NCBI RefSeq assembly: GCF_003751445.1
Contig: NZ_RJUU01000002.1
Location: 744,001-808,000 of the forward strand
Length of the DNA stretch: 64,000 bases
From: Streptomyces sp. 840.1
GTDB lineage: Bacteria; Actinomycetota; Actinomycetes; Streptomycetales; Streptomycetaceae
Direction of reading: 5' to 3'
The notes below the pieces were generated by a model. It was not told the origin of the DNA. It saw nothing but the letters and a program-made list of their open reading frames with translations, and searched no databases. Within the stretch, counting starts at the first letter, position 1; each line of letters starts with the position of its first letter. Below, piece after piece: positions 1 to 9,000 of this stretch. The translations under genes were made by a program, and so were the position numbers.

Positions 1-126
1 CGGTACGCGGACGGGTTCCCCGCCGGCTCCCGTATCGCCGCCATCTCACCCGACCTGGGCGAGCGCTACCTCGGCACGGTCTACAACGACGCCTGGGTGA
101 AGGAACACCTCGGCGCCCTCGCGTGA
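1..126 (+). CDS. sbnA: SbnA-type 2,3-diaminopropionate synthase subunit, 3' end only
   Basis: Only the last 41 residues are in the window; the gene starts to the left. The tail contains SPDLGERYLGTVYNDAWV, which matches the C-terminus of the complete SbnA-type protein at 40346-41341 (APDLGERYLDTVYQDTWV). In this PLP-dependent family, O-phospho-L-serine and L-glutamate are joined to give N-(1-amino-1-carboxy-2-ethyl)glutamate. The SbnB-type gene that follows on the same strand then releases 2,3-diaminopropionate (Dap). The pairing with a downstream sbnB makes the assignment firm even though the catalytic part is outside the window. It probably feeds the NRPS genes that face it. Confidence 0.85.
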   Translation, partial: RYADGFPAGSRIAAISPDLGERYLGTVYNDAWVKEHLGALA

Positions 127-127
127 G

Positions 128-205
128 CACAGCCGCAGCCGCAACCGCATCCGTAGCCACAGCCACAGCCACAGCCACAGCCACAGCCTCAACCGCAGCC
201 ACCGC
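128..205. repeat. Hexanucleotide tandem array between sbnA and sbnB
   Basis: Thirteen consecutive 6-base units of the form CACAGC and close variants (CGCAGC, CGCAAC, CGTAGC, CTCAAC) fill most of the spacer between the two Dap genes; five units in a row at 158-187 are perfect. The array begins two bases after the sbnA stop codon. The unit length is a multiple of three, so changes in copy number would not shift a reading frame. I see no protein or RNA role for it; it may have grown by slippage. Confidence 0.9.
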
Positions 206-244
206 CCCGCGGGGCCCCGCGCCCGCCCGCGAAAGGGAACGCCC

Positions 245-1252
245 ATGCCCGCATTTCATGTGATTGACGGCGCCGTCGCCCGAGACGTCATCACTTCCGC
301 ACCGTCCGAGATCCTGGAGATCGTGCGGGACACCTACCTCCAGCACAGCCGAGGCGACACGGTGAACCCCGACAGCTACTTCCTCCGCTTCCCCGAGAAC
401 CCCGGCGCCCGCATCATCGCCCTCCCCGCCCACCTGGGCGGCGAGGCACCGGTCTCCGGCCTGAAGTGGATCGCCAGCTACCCGGAGAACGTGCGGCACA
501 ACCTGCCCCGCGCCTCGGCGGTCCTGCTCCTCAACGACGCCGAGACCGGCTACCCGTTCGCCTGCCTGGAGGCGTCCCGCATCAGCGCCGCCCGTACCGC
601 GGCCTCCGCCGCACTCGCCGTGGAGACCCTGGCCCCCGACGACGCGCCCCGCACCGTGCTCTTCGTCGGCGCCGGCGTCATCGGCCGTACGGTCTCCGAC
701 TTCCTCGCGGCCCGCGGACTCAACGTCCGCGAATGTCTCGTCCACGACCACGTGGACTCGTACGCCGAGAAGTTCGCCACCTACGCGGCCGAAGCCCATG
801 GGTGGCGGGCCAGAGCGGTCTCCGAGATCGACGCGGCCCTGGCCACCGCCGACCTGGTGGTCCTCGCGACCACGGCCCCGGCGCCGTGGCTTTCGGACGG
901 CCAGCCCCTGCTGCCGGACCAGCTCATCCTCAACCTGTCCCTGCGTGACATTCACCCGACGGTCATGATCAAGTGCCACAACGTTCTCGACGACATCGAC
1001 CACTGCCTCACCGCCCAGACCTCGCCCCACCTCACCGAGACGGAGTACGGCACCCGCGACTTCATCGACGGCACCCTCGCCGACGTCCTGCGAGGCAAGG
1101 TCATCCTCGACCGGGACCGCCCCACCGTCTTCTCCCCGTTCGGCCTCGGCGTCCTGGACCTGGCGGTCGGCTGCCACATCTACCGGACGGCCCTGGAGAG
1201 CGGCCGCGCCACCGAGGTGCCCAACTTCATCCCGGAGCTGACACGGTGGTGA
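245..1252 (+). CDS. sbnB: SbnB-type 2,3-diaminopropionate biosynthesis dehydrogenase
   Basis: This 335-residue protein belongs to the ornithine cyclodeaminase/mu-crystallin family and is the SbnB member. It oxidises N-(1-amino-1-carboxy-2-ethyl)glutamate with NAD+ to release 2,3-diaminopropionate and 2-oxoglutarate. The dinucleotide loop VGAGVIGRT is at residues 141-149, and the family signature ending FSPFGLGVLDLAVG is near the C-terminus. It is closely similar to the second SbnB at 41394-42464, which shares the stretches TGYPFACLE, SLRD and FSPFGLGVLDLAVG. The ATG is preceded by AAAGGGAA. The sbnA end lies 118 bases upstream, so both are likely on one transcript that ends at the hairpin at 1281-1335. 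Confidence 0.93.
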   Translation: MPAFHVIDGAVARDVITSAPSEILEIVRDTYLQHSRGDTVNPDSYFLRFPENPGARIIALPAHLGGEAPVSGLKWIASYPENVRHNLPRASAVLLLNDAETGYPFACLEASRISAARTAASAALAVETLAPDDAPRTVLFVGAGVIGRTVSDFLAARGLNVRECLVHDHVDSYAEKFATYAAEAHGWRARAVSEIDAALATADLVVLATTAPAPWLSDGQPLLPDQLILNLSLRDIHPTVMIKCHNVLDDIDHCLTAQTSPHLTETEYGTRDFIDGTLADVLRGKVILDRDRPTVFSPFGLGVLDLAVGCHIYRTALESGRATEVPNFIPELTRW

Positions 1253-1280
1253 GCTGACCGCTCCGCCACGGTCAACGACT

Positions 1281-1335
1281 CGCCCCGGCCCCGGCCTCCT
1301 CCCGCACGACGCGGAGGGAGCCCGGGGCCGGGGCG
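1281..1335. terminator. GC-rich hairpin after sbnB
   Basis: A long inverted repeat pairs CGCCCCGGCCCCGG at the left with CCGGGGCCGGGGCG at the right, and the inner CTCCTCC/GGAGG stretches also pair. It lies 28 bases after the sbnB stop and is a good candidate for the end of the sbnA-sbnB transcript. There is no T-run, which is usual for streptomycete terminators. Confidence 0.75.
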
Positions 1336-1524
1336 TTCGGCGCGACGCAGACGCGCGGGCCCGGCACCCTTGCCAGGGACGGCACGTTCAACTCGCCTGC
1401 ATGGGGGGCTATGTTCGACGTGTAGCTGCCCAACAGTGAGCCGAAGCTGCGGGCGGTCGTCGGGAGGCCGGCCACGAAGCCCGTTGTCGCCCCTGACCAG
1501 TTGAGCGCATGGAGTCGGACAGCC

Positions 1525-1860
1525 TCACAGGCAGCCGCAGCCCGTGGCATAGAGCAGCAGGAAGACGGCCGTCATGGCGATCAGGGTGAAGCCGGCAGTG
1601 GTCAGGACGGCGAGACCCCGGCGGCGGCCCTTCGCGGGAGTGCGGAAGGTCTGCCAGGCGCCGTGGGCGAGGAAGAGACTGAGCAGCCCGACCCCCGCAA
1701 TGGTCAGGCGGGGGCTGGAATGCCAGTTCAGGTAGCCGATCAGAGCCAGGCCGGCGAGCAGGCCGCAGGCAAGCAGACTGAGGATCACTTCGGCGACGGC
1801 ATCTCCCACTGTCCCGCTCAGGAAGTCGCCGACGCCCTTCGCTGTCCTGCGGACCCCCAC
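1525..1860 (-). CDS. Small membrane protein of unknown function
   Basis: A 111-residue protein read from a GTG codon, chosen because GGAGG lies six bases upstream; the longer in-frame ORF starting at 2028 would run through a non-coding region. It has about three hydrophobic segments: one from VAEVILSLLACGLLAG, one around LTIAGVGLLSLFLAHGAW, and a C-terminal one (GFTLIAMTAVFLLLY) that ends in the short cysteine-containing tail TGCGCL. A basic loop RTPAKGRRRG separates the last two. I do not recognise the family. It lies just beyond the terminator of the NRPS operon on the same strand, so a role in the peptide pathway is possible but not supported. Confidence 0.6.
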   Translation of the reverse strand: MGVRRTAKGVGDFLSGTVGDAVAEVILSLLACGLLAGLALIGYLNWHSSPRLTIAGVGLLSLFLAHGAWQTFRTPAKGRRRGLAVLTTAGFTLIAMTAVFLLLYATGCGCL

Positions 1861-2014
1861 GACGTTCCTCCACCCTCGCGTCCGATGGCCCCGAACGGGC
1901 CCGGTACGGAGGACCCCTGCCGAGCCGGATTGGTTGCCGTAGCCCTCAGGAGTGGCCAACTGGGGCCCATCGTCACACCTTGACGAAGGACCTGAAAGCC
2001 CCCGACGAAGGGAG

Positions 2015-2042
2015 GCCGCCCTCCGCATGGGCGGAGGGCGGC
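2015..2042 (-). terminator. Terminator of the NRPS operon
   Basis: A perfect 12-base stem (GCCGCCCTCCGC pairing with GCGGAGGGCGGC) with a four-base loop begins 20 bases beyond the stop codon of the last NRPS gene, where the long - strand operon would end. Confidence 0.8.
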
Positions 2043-2062
2043 TCGGGGCGGCGTGGTACCCG

Positions 2063-5000
2063 TCAGGCCGGCAGGAGCACCCCCGTCTCCCGGCCGAGGC
2101 CGTCCGTCACGGCCCCGCGTACCGTGGCGACCAGCAAGGACAGCTGCTCCGCACCCTTGACCATCTCCATGTGGCGACCCGGCATCGGACGGATGTCCAG
2201 GCCCACCGGGTAGAGCTCGCGCCAGTGCGCGACGTACCGCGCGTACGGAACCTCGTCGCCGCTGCCCTCGCGCACGGTGTCGCTGACGAACAGCGTGGCA
2301 GGGGCCGCCGACCCCACAGGCCGGTAGGCGGCGAGCGAGTCCACCTCGGCCTCCAGCACCGCGTAAGGCAGCCACTCGTCGAGCGTGACCGCGGCCTCCT
2401 CGATGTTCATCTCCGGGGCCAGGCGCTTCATCTCGCCTTCGGTGCGGGCGCGTTGCGCACCGGACTCGTCCTGTCCTCGCCGCCACAAGTCGTTCACCCG
2501 GCGGTACACCTCCGCGTGCCGCTCGAACCGCCCCTGCTGGTCGTCGCCGGTCACCGCCGGCTCCAGCAGAAGCAGCGCGGCCACCGCCTGCGGGTCCCGC
2601 GCCCCCATCGCGTGAGCGATGACGGCACCGGTCGACCAGCCCAGGATCGTGCACGGCCCCTCCGGCTGGACCTGGCGGATCTCCCGCCAGTAGCGGTCCG
2701 CGACGGCCTCGAAGCCGTGAAGCGGCGACTCGCCCGCCTCCAGCCCCGGCGCCTGAATGCCGTACACGGTGAACGCGCCGGCCAGGCGCTGCGCGAGCGC
2801 CTTGTACGGATGGGTGCTCCCGCCTCCCGGGTGTACGCAGAACAGCAGGGGAAGGGCGGGGTCGGCCGCGGCCGAGAGCAGTACGACCAGTCCGCCGTCG
2901 GGTCCGTCCTCCGGGCCGTCCACCACGGCGGCCAGCCCGGCCACCGTGGGATGCCGCATGATCTGCTGAAGGGTGATCGGCAGACCCGCCTCCCGGACCC
3001 GGGAGGCCACGCGCACCGCGCTGATGGACTGCCCGCCGAGATCGAAGAAGTTGTCGTGCACGCCGACCGTCTTGATGCCGAGGATCTCGGACCAGATGGT
3101 GGTGATGATGCGTTCGGTGTCGGTGCGGGGGGCGGTGTAGGCGTTGGCGAGGCTGGGGCGGTGGTGGTCGGGTGCGGGGAGGGCTTTGGTGTCGACCTTG
3201 CCGTTGGGGGTGAGGGGGAGTTCGTCGAGGGTGATGTAGGTGGCGGGGATCATGTAGTCGGGGAGTTGGTTGTGGAGGTGGGTGCGTAGTTGGTGTGTGG
3301 TGGGGGTGGTGGTTCCGGGGGTGGTGGTGGTGTAGGCGGTGAGTCGTTTGTCGCCGGGGGTGTCTTCGCGGAGGGTGATGGCTGTGGTGTGGATGTGGGG
3401 GTGGGTGGTGAGGGCGTTTTCGATTTCGCCGAGTTCGATGCGGTAGCCGCGGAGTTTGATTTGGTTGTCGATGCGGCCGATGAATTCGAGGGTGCCGTCG
3501 GGGCGCCAGGTGAGGAGGTCGCCGGTGTGGTAGGTGCGGGGGTCGTTGGGGGTGTGGAGGGGGTTGGGGGTGAAGCGTTGGGTGGTGAGGTTGGTGCGGT
3601 GGTGGTAGTTGCGGGCGAGGCAGATGCCGCCGAGGAGGGCGTGTCCGGGTATGCCGATGGGTGCGGGTTGGTTGTGGTGGTCGAGGACGTAGGTGGTGGT
3701 GTTGGTGATGGGGCGGCCGAGGGTGGTGGTGTGGCCGTTGGGGTCGGGTGTGGTGGTGAGGCTCATGACGTTGGCGACGGAGCCTTCGGTGGCGCCGTAT
3801 TCGTTGCTGATGGTGGTTGTGGTGGTGCTGTTGTTGAGGAGTTGGGTGACGAGGGCGGGTGTGAGGTTTTCGCCGCCGGCGACGATGGTGGTGATGTGGT
3901 GGGTGGCGTTTTGGGTGGTGAGGTGGGCGGCGAGGATTTCCAGGTGGGAGGGGGTCGCCTTGAGGAAGCTGATCGGAACGTCCGTAATGATCAGATCGAT
4001 CGCCGCGTCGAACGCGCTCTGACCGGGCTCTGTCTGGGGGATGGCGAGCTGGGTGCCCTGGATGAGGGGCAGGAACAGTGCCGTGATGGTGAGGTCGAAG
4101 GTGATCGAGGAGTAGAGGATGGTGCCGATGCTGCCGGGTTCGGTGACGGGGTAGTTCTGGTCGCACCAGTGCAGGTAGTTGACGACGCCTCGGTGTTCGA
4201 GGGCCACGCCCTTGGGCCTGCCGGTCGATCCCGAGGTGTAGATGATGTAGGCGAGATCGTCCGGCGTCGCGAGCGGTGCCGGATTCTCGTTGGGCCCGTC
4301 GGGCCATTCGGTGTCGACCAGGAGCTGCGGGGTGTCGGCAGGCAGCCGCGCACTGTGCTGCGTGCTGGTGATGATGAGCGGTGCTTGGGCGTCTTCGACC
4401 ATGTAGGTGATGCGGTCGGTGGGGTATTCGGGGTCCAGTGGTACGAAGGCTGCCCCGGCTTTAAGGATGCCGAGCAGTGTGGCGATGAGGTCCGGTGAGC
4501 GGTCGAGGCAGACGGCGATGAGGGTGTCGGGGGTGATGCCGGTGGTGCGTAGGTGGTGGGCGAGCTGGTTGGCGCGGGTGTTGAGCTGGGCGTAGGTCCA
4601 CTGGTCGGTGCCGTGGGTGAGGGCGACGGAGTGTGGGTCGGTGGCGGTCCGGTCCTCGATGAGTGAATGGATGGTCGCCGTGTCCGGATACGGGCCGGTC
4701 GCCCCGTTCCAGTCGACCAGGATCTGCTGCCGCTCCCGGGCGGTCAGCATGTTCAACTCGCCGATGCGCGCTTCGGGAGCCGCGACGACCGACTCCAGCA
4801 GGGTCCGCAGATGGCCGGCCATCCGCTCGATCGTCTCCGCGTCGAACCGGCTCCGGTCGTACACGAACCGGAACTCCAGTGCCCGGCCCGCCGACGCCAC
4901 CAGGGTGAGTGGATAGCCCGTGTGCTCCACGCAGTTGACCAGGCGCCGGGTCAGTCCCTCGGGGAAGTCCGACGGCTTCTGGACCACCGGGTAGTTCTCG

Positions 5001-6055
5001 AAGACCAGGATGGAACGGAACAGCGGCTCCCCTCGCGGAATGCTGCTGTGCTTCTGTACGTCGACCAAGTGGCAGTACTCCCACTGCCGCATCTCCAACT
5101 GCTCGTCCTGGAGATCCCGCAGCCAGTTCGCGACCGCCAGCTCACCTGTGAGCCGGCCGCGTACCGGAAGCGTGTTGATGAACAGGCCCATCATCGAGTC
5201 CACACCCGGCAGCGCGATCGAGCGGCCGGAGATGGTCGAGCCGAACAGCACCTCGTTGCGACGGCTGTACCGGGAGAGCAGGATCGACCACAGCCCCTGC
5301 ACCAGCGTGTTCATCGTGATCCGCTGGGACCGGGCGTAGTCGCGAGCCTGCGCGAACAGGTCGGGGGAGGCGTGCACCTCGAACTCACCGACGCCCGCGT
5401 CCCCGGTGTCCCGGTCCACGTGCAGGTCGGTCGGTTCGGTGATGCCCGCCAGATAGTCCGCCCAGAAGTCCGCCGAGACATCGCCCCGTTGGGCATTCAG
5501 CCATTCGATGTAGCGGCGGTACGGCACGGTGGGCGCAAGTGCGGCCGGCGTACCGTCGAGCAGCCTGCGGTAGAGGGCGAACAGCTCCTTCTGGAGGATC
5601 TGCACGCTCCATCCGTCCAGCAGGATGTGGTGGAACGACCAGACGACGAAACGCCGTTCCTCCGCCGTCCGCAGTACGGTCACCCGCACAAGCGGCGCCC
5701 GGGACAGATCGAACCCGCGGGTCCAGTCTTCCGCCAGGAAAGCGTCCAGCTGTCCTTCCTGGTCGGGCAGGCCGCGCAGGTCCCGTACCGCGAACGGCAA
5801 CGGAGCCTTGCGCTGCACAACCTGTACAGGCTCGGACACCCCCTCCCACACGAACGCGCTGCGCAGGATCGAGTGGCGGTCGATGAGTTGCTGCCAGGCC
5901 TGCGCGAACAGTGCGTCGTCGAAGGCGCCTTCGACCTCCTCCGTCATCTGCACCATGTACGGCCGGGTGTCGGACGTGTCCTCCAGGGAGTGGAAGAGCA
6001 TCCCGAACTGCAGGGGCGAGAGCCCGTAGACGTCTTCCACGTTGTGCGTGCTCAT
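2063..6055 (-). CDS. NRPS termination module, C-A-T-TE
   Basis: A 1330-residue single module. The condensation domain (about 5-440) begins YGLSPLQFGMLFHSL, a signature of D-C-L domains that accept a D-residue donor, and carries HHILLDG at 142-148. This fits the epimerase that ends the previous protein. The adenylation domain (about 450-955) has YTSGSTGRPKG near 605; the pocket residues I read are D-L-T-K-V-G-E-V-A, one or two changes from the known Asn code. The carrier domain has LGGQS near 1008. The type I thioesterase (about 1055-1310) has FCVHPGGG, the nucleophile motif GWSTG near 1140 and a candidate catalytic histidine in GRHMEM. The start overlaps the previous stop by four bases. The product is released here by hydrolysis or cyclisation. 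Because Dap genes adjoin the locus, Dap is an inferred alternative substrate to Asn. Confidence 0.93.
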   Translation of the reverse strand: MSTHNVEDVYGLSPLQFGMLFHSLEDTSDTRPYMVQMTEEVEGAFDDALFAQAWQQLIDRHSILRSAFVWEGVSEPVQVVQRKAPLPFAVRDLRGLPDQEGQLDAFLAEDWTRGFDLSRAPLVRVTVLRTAEERRFVVWSFHHILLDGWSVQILQKELFALYRRLLDGTPAALAPTVPYRRYIEWLNAQRGDVSADFWADYLAGITEPTDLHVDRDTGDAGVGEFEVHASPDLFAQARDYARSQRITMNTLVQGLWSILLSRYSRRNEVLFGSTISGRSIALPGVDSMMGLFINTLPVRGRLTGELAVANWLRDLQDEQLEMRQWEYCHLVDVQKHSSIPRGEPLFRSILVFENYPVVQKPSDFPEGLTRRLVNCVEHTGYPLTLVASAGRALEFRFVYDRSRFDAETIERMAGHLRTLLESVVAAPEARIGELNMLTARERQQILVDWNGATGPYPDTATIHSLIEDRTATDPHSVALTHGTDQWTYAQLNTRANQLAHHLRTTGITPDTLIAVCLDRSPDLIATLLGILKAGAAFVPLDPEYPTDRITYMVEDAQAPLIITSTQHSARLPADTPQLLVDTEWPDGPNENPAPLATPDDLAYIIYTSGSTGRPKGVALEHRGVVNYLHWCDQNYPVTEPGSIGTILYSSITFDLTITALFLPLIQGTQLAIPQTEPGQSAFDAAIDLIITDVPISFLKATPSHLEILAAHLTTQNATHHITTIVAGGENLTPALVTQLLNNSTTTTTISNEYGATEGSVANVMSLTTTPDPNGHTTTLGRPITNTTTYVLDHHNQPAPIGIPGHALLGGICLARNYHHRTNLTTQRFTPNPLHTPNDPRTYHTGDLLTWRPDGTLEFIGRIDNQIKLRGYRIELGEIENALTTHPHIHTTAITLREDTPGDKRLTAYTTTTPGTTTPTTHQLRTHLHNQLPDYMIPATYITLDELPLTPNGKVDTKALPAPDHHRPSLANAYTAPRTDTERIITTIWSEILGIKTVGVHDNFFDLGGQSISAVRVASRVREAGLPITLQQIMRHPTVAGLAAVVDGPEDGPDGGLVVLLSAAADPALPLLFCVHPGGGSTHPYKALAQRLAGAFTVYGIQAPGLEAGESPLHGFEAVADRYWREIRQVQPEGPCTILGWSTGAVIAHAMGARDPQAVAALLLLEPAVTGDDQQGRFERHAEVYRRVNDLWRRGQDESGAQRARTEGEMKRLAPEMNIEEAAVTLDEWLPYAVLEAEVDSLAAYRPVGSAAPATLFVSDTVREGSGDEVPYARYVAHWRELYPVGLDIRPMPGRHMEMVKGAEQLSLLVATVRGAVTDGLGRETGVLLPA
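3117..4323 (-). repeat. Near-identical adenylation-domain repeat, copy 1
   Basis: This part of the module 5 adenylation domain matches 7688-8894 base for base apart from scattered changes, and its central part also matches 11180-11993. It covers core motifs A3 to A10, including all of the specificity pocket. Its base composition is unlike the flanking DNA: the + strand is long runs of G and T and the coding strand is rich in ACC and CAC codons. Confidence 0.88.
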
Positions 6056-9000
6056 ATCGAGAACCTCTTCAGGATCGCGGCCATGTCGGTGTCACCGACG
6101 TCGGTGAGGGGGACGCCCGGTGTGGTCCGGGAGTCGGCGGGGCCTTCGGCGCTGCCGGCGATCAGCCCGCGGAGGTGGTCGATCATTGCGTCGGCCAGCC
6201 GTTCGACGGTCTGCCGGTCGTGCAGCGCGGCCGAATAGCCGATGTACACCCCGAACGTGTCGCCCTCGACGGCCGCCGTCACGTCGAGGACGTTCCAGCG
6301 GATGCCATCGGGGCTGATCGAATGCCCCTTGGGCTCGTTCGCGGCGGCGTAACGGCCGATGCCCGGAAGGTCTCGGGCGAACTGCCCCAGGTAGTTGAAG
6401 TTGACCTCGGGGACGGGCTGTTCACCCAGAACGGATGCCACTTCGGGCGCCCCGAGATAGCGCAGGATGCCGTAACCGACGCCGTTGTTCGGGACGCGGC
6501 CCAGCTGCTCCTTGACGGAGTCGAGCGAAGCCAGCGGCCCGGCGCCGGGCGTCAGCCGCAGCGCGACAGGGAACACGGACGTGAACCACCCGACCGTTCT
6601 CGACAGGTCCACGTCGGGGAAGAGGTCCTCGCGGCCGTGTCCCTCCAGACCGATCAGGGTCTCGTCGTCACCGGTCCAGTCCCGTAGCGCGTGGGCGAGA
6701 GCGGTCAGGAGCGCGTCGTTGATCCGCGTGTTGAAGACGCGCGGCACGTCGCGCAGCAGGGCGCGAGTCTCAAGGGCGGTGAGGGACGCGGCGACGGTGG
6801 ACGCCGAGCCCAGATCGTTGCGTCCGTCCCGGTCGCGCGGCACCCGTTTGCCGGGCTTCGCCTCCGCCCAGTACGCGAACTCGGCGCGTGCCGCGTCCGA
6901 CGTCGCGAACCCGCGAAGTCGCTCGGCCCAGGCCCGGAACGACGTCGTCTTCGCGGGAAGCTGCGGTGTCCCGCCCGCGGCGCGCTGTTCGTAGCAACTC
7001 CCCAGGTCCTCCAGGAGAATCCGCCAGGAGACCCCGTCGACCGCCAGATGGTGCACGGCGATGAGCAGCCGCTGCCCCCGCGTCGCTCCGAGCTCCAGCA
7101 GGGCGCACCGCATCAGCGGCCCCTTTGCCAGGTCGAGACCCTGCTGCGTCTCCTCCGCGATGCCGAGCGACACCGCGCCGAGGTCGCTGTCGGAGACATC
7201 GGACAGGTCGTGTACTTCGAGGATGCCCGTGTCCACCGACTCGTCCAGCTGCTGCCGCCAGCCGTCCTCACCGCTCTCGCACCGCAGGCGCAAGGCGTCG
7301 TGGTGCTCGATCAGGTCGGCCAGCGCCGGCCGGAGGACATCGGGGTCCAGGGCGTCGGTGGCCAGCAGCTCGGCCTGGTTGAAGTGGTCGAAGGCCGGCA
7401 GTTCCTTCTCGAAGAACCAGTGCTGGATCGGCGTCAGGGGTACGTCACCCATCACCCGCCCCTGTTCCGCGTCGACCAGCGTCGTCGCACCGGCGTGGAC
7501 AGCGATCTCGGCGATCGTCTGATGCTTGAAGATCATGCGGGGGGTGAGGTGCAGGCCGAACTTCTTCGCCCTGGCGATCATTTGGATACTGATGATCGAA
7601 TCGCCGCCGAGCTCGAAGAAGTTGTCGTGGATTCCGACGGTCTCGATCCCGAGGATGTCGCCCCATACCGAGGCGAGGGTGCGTTCGGTGTCGGTGCGGG
7701 GGGCGGTGTAGGCGTTGGCGAGGTCGGGGCGGTGGTGGTCGGGTGCGGGGAGGGCTTTGGTGTCGACCTTGCCGTTGGGGGTGAGGGGGAGTTCGTCGAG
7801 GGTGATGTAGGTGGCGGGGATCATGTAGTCGGGGAGTTGGTTGTGGAGGTGGGTGCGTAGTTGGTGTGTGGTGGGGGTGGTGGTTCCGGGGGTGGTGGTG
7901 GTGTAGGCGGTGAGTCGTTTGTCGCCGGGGGTGTCTTCGCGGAGGGTGATGGCTGTGGTGTGGATGTGGGGGTGGGTGGTGAGGGCGTTTTCGATTTCGC
8001 CGAGTTCGATGCGGTAGCCGCGGAGTTTGATTTGGTTGTCGATGCGGCCGATGAATTCGAGGGTGCCGTCGGGGCGCCAGGTGAGGAGGTCGCCGGTGTG
8101 GTAGGTGCGGGGGTCGTTGGGGGTGTGGAGGGGGTTGGGGGTGAAGCGTTGGGTGGTGAGGTTGGTGCGGTGGTGGTAGTTGCGGGCGAGGCAGATGCCG
8201 CCGAGGAGGGCGTGTCCGGGTATGCCGATGGGTGCGGGTTGGTTGTGGTGGTCGAGGACGTAGGTGGTGGTGTTGGTGATGGGGCGGCCGAGGGTGGTGG
8301 TGTGGCCGTTGGGGTCGGGTGTGGTGGTGAGGCTCATGACGTTGGCGACGGAGCCTTCGGTGGCGCCGTATTCGTTGCTGATGGTGGTTGTGGTGGTGCT
8401 GTTGTTGAGGAGTTGGGTGACGAGGGCGGGTGTGAGGTTTTCGCCGCCGGCGACGATGGTGGTGATGTGGTGGGTGGCGTTTTGGGTAGTGAGGTGGGCG
8501 GCGAGGATTTCCAGGTGGGAAGGGGTCGCCTTGAGGAAGCTGATCGGAACGTCCGTAATGATCAGATCGATCGCCGCGTCGAACGCGCTCTGACCGGGCT
8601 CTGTCTGGGGGATGGCGAGCTGGGTGCCCTGGATGAGGGGCAGGAACAGTGCCGTGATGGTGAGGTCGAAGGTGATCGAGGAGTAGAGGATCGTGCCGAT
8701 GCTGCCGGGTTCGGTGACGGGGTAGTTCTGGTCGCACCAGTGCAGGTAGTTGACGACGCCTCGGTGTTCAAGGGCCACGCCCTTGGGCCTGCCGGTGGAG
8801 CCTGAGGTGTAGATGATGTAGGCGAGGTCGTCCGGCGAGGCGAGCGGTGCCGGATTCTCGTTGGGCCCGTCGGGCCATTCGGTGTCGACCAGGAGGACCG
8901 GGGTGTTGGCAGGCAGCCGGTCGGTGTGGTTCGTGCTGGTGATGATCAGTGGTGCCTGGGCGTCTTCGACCATGTAGGTGATGCGGTCGGTCGGGTACTC

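Noticed and set aside
46..246. Leu/Trp/Arg-rich - strand frame over the hexanucleotide array
   Set aside because: A pure translation of the tandem repeat (LWLWLW), with no start support.
1818..4307. 829-codon - strand frame overlapping the last NRPS gene
   Set aside because: Arg/His/Pro-rich out-of-frame translation; the NRPS frame is clearly the coding one.
3290..4498. Glycine/valine-rich + strand frame opposite the repeated A domain, recurring at 7861-8805
   Set aside because: It is the complement of ACC/CAC-rich coding sequence and is repeated only because the A domain is.
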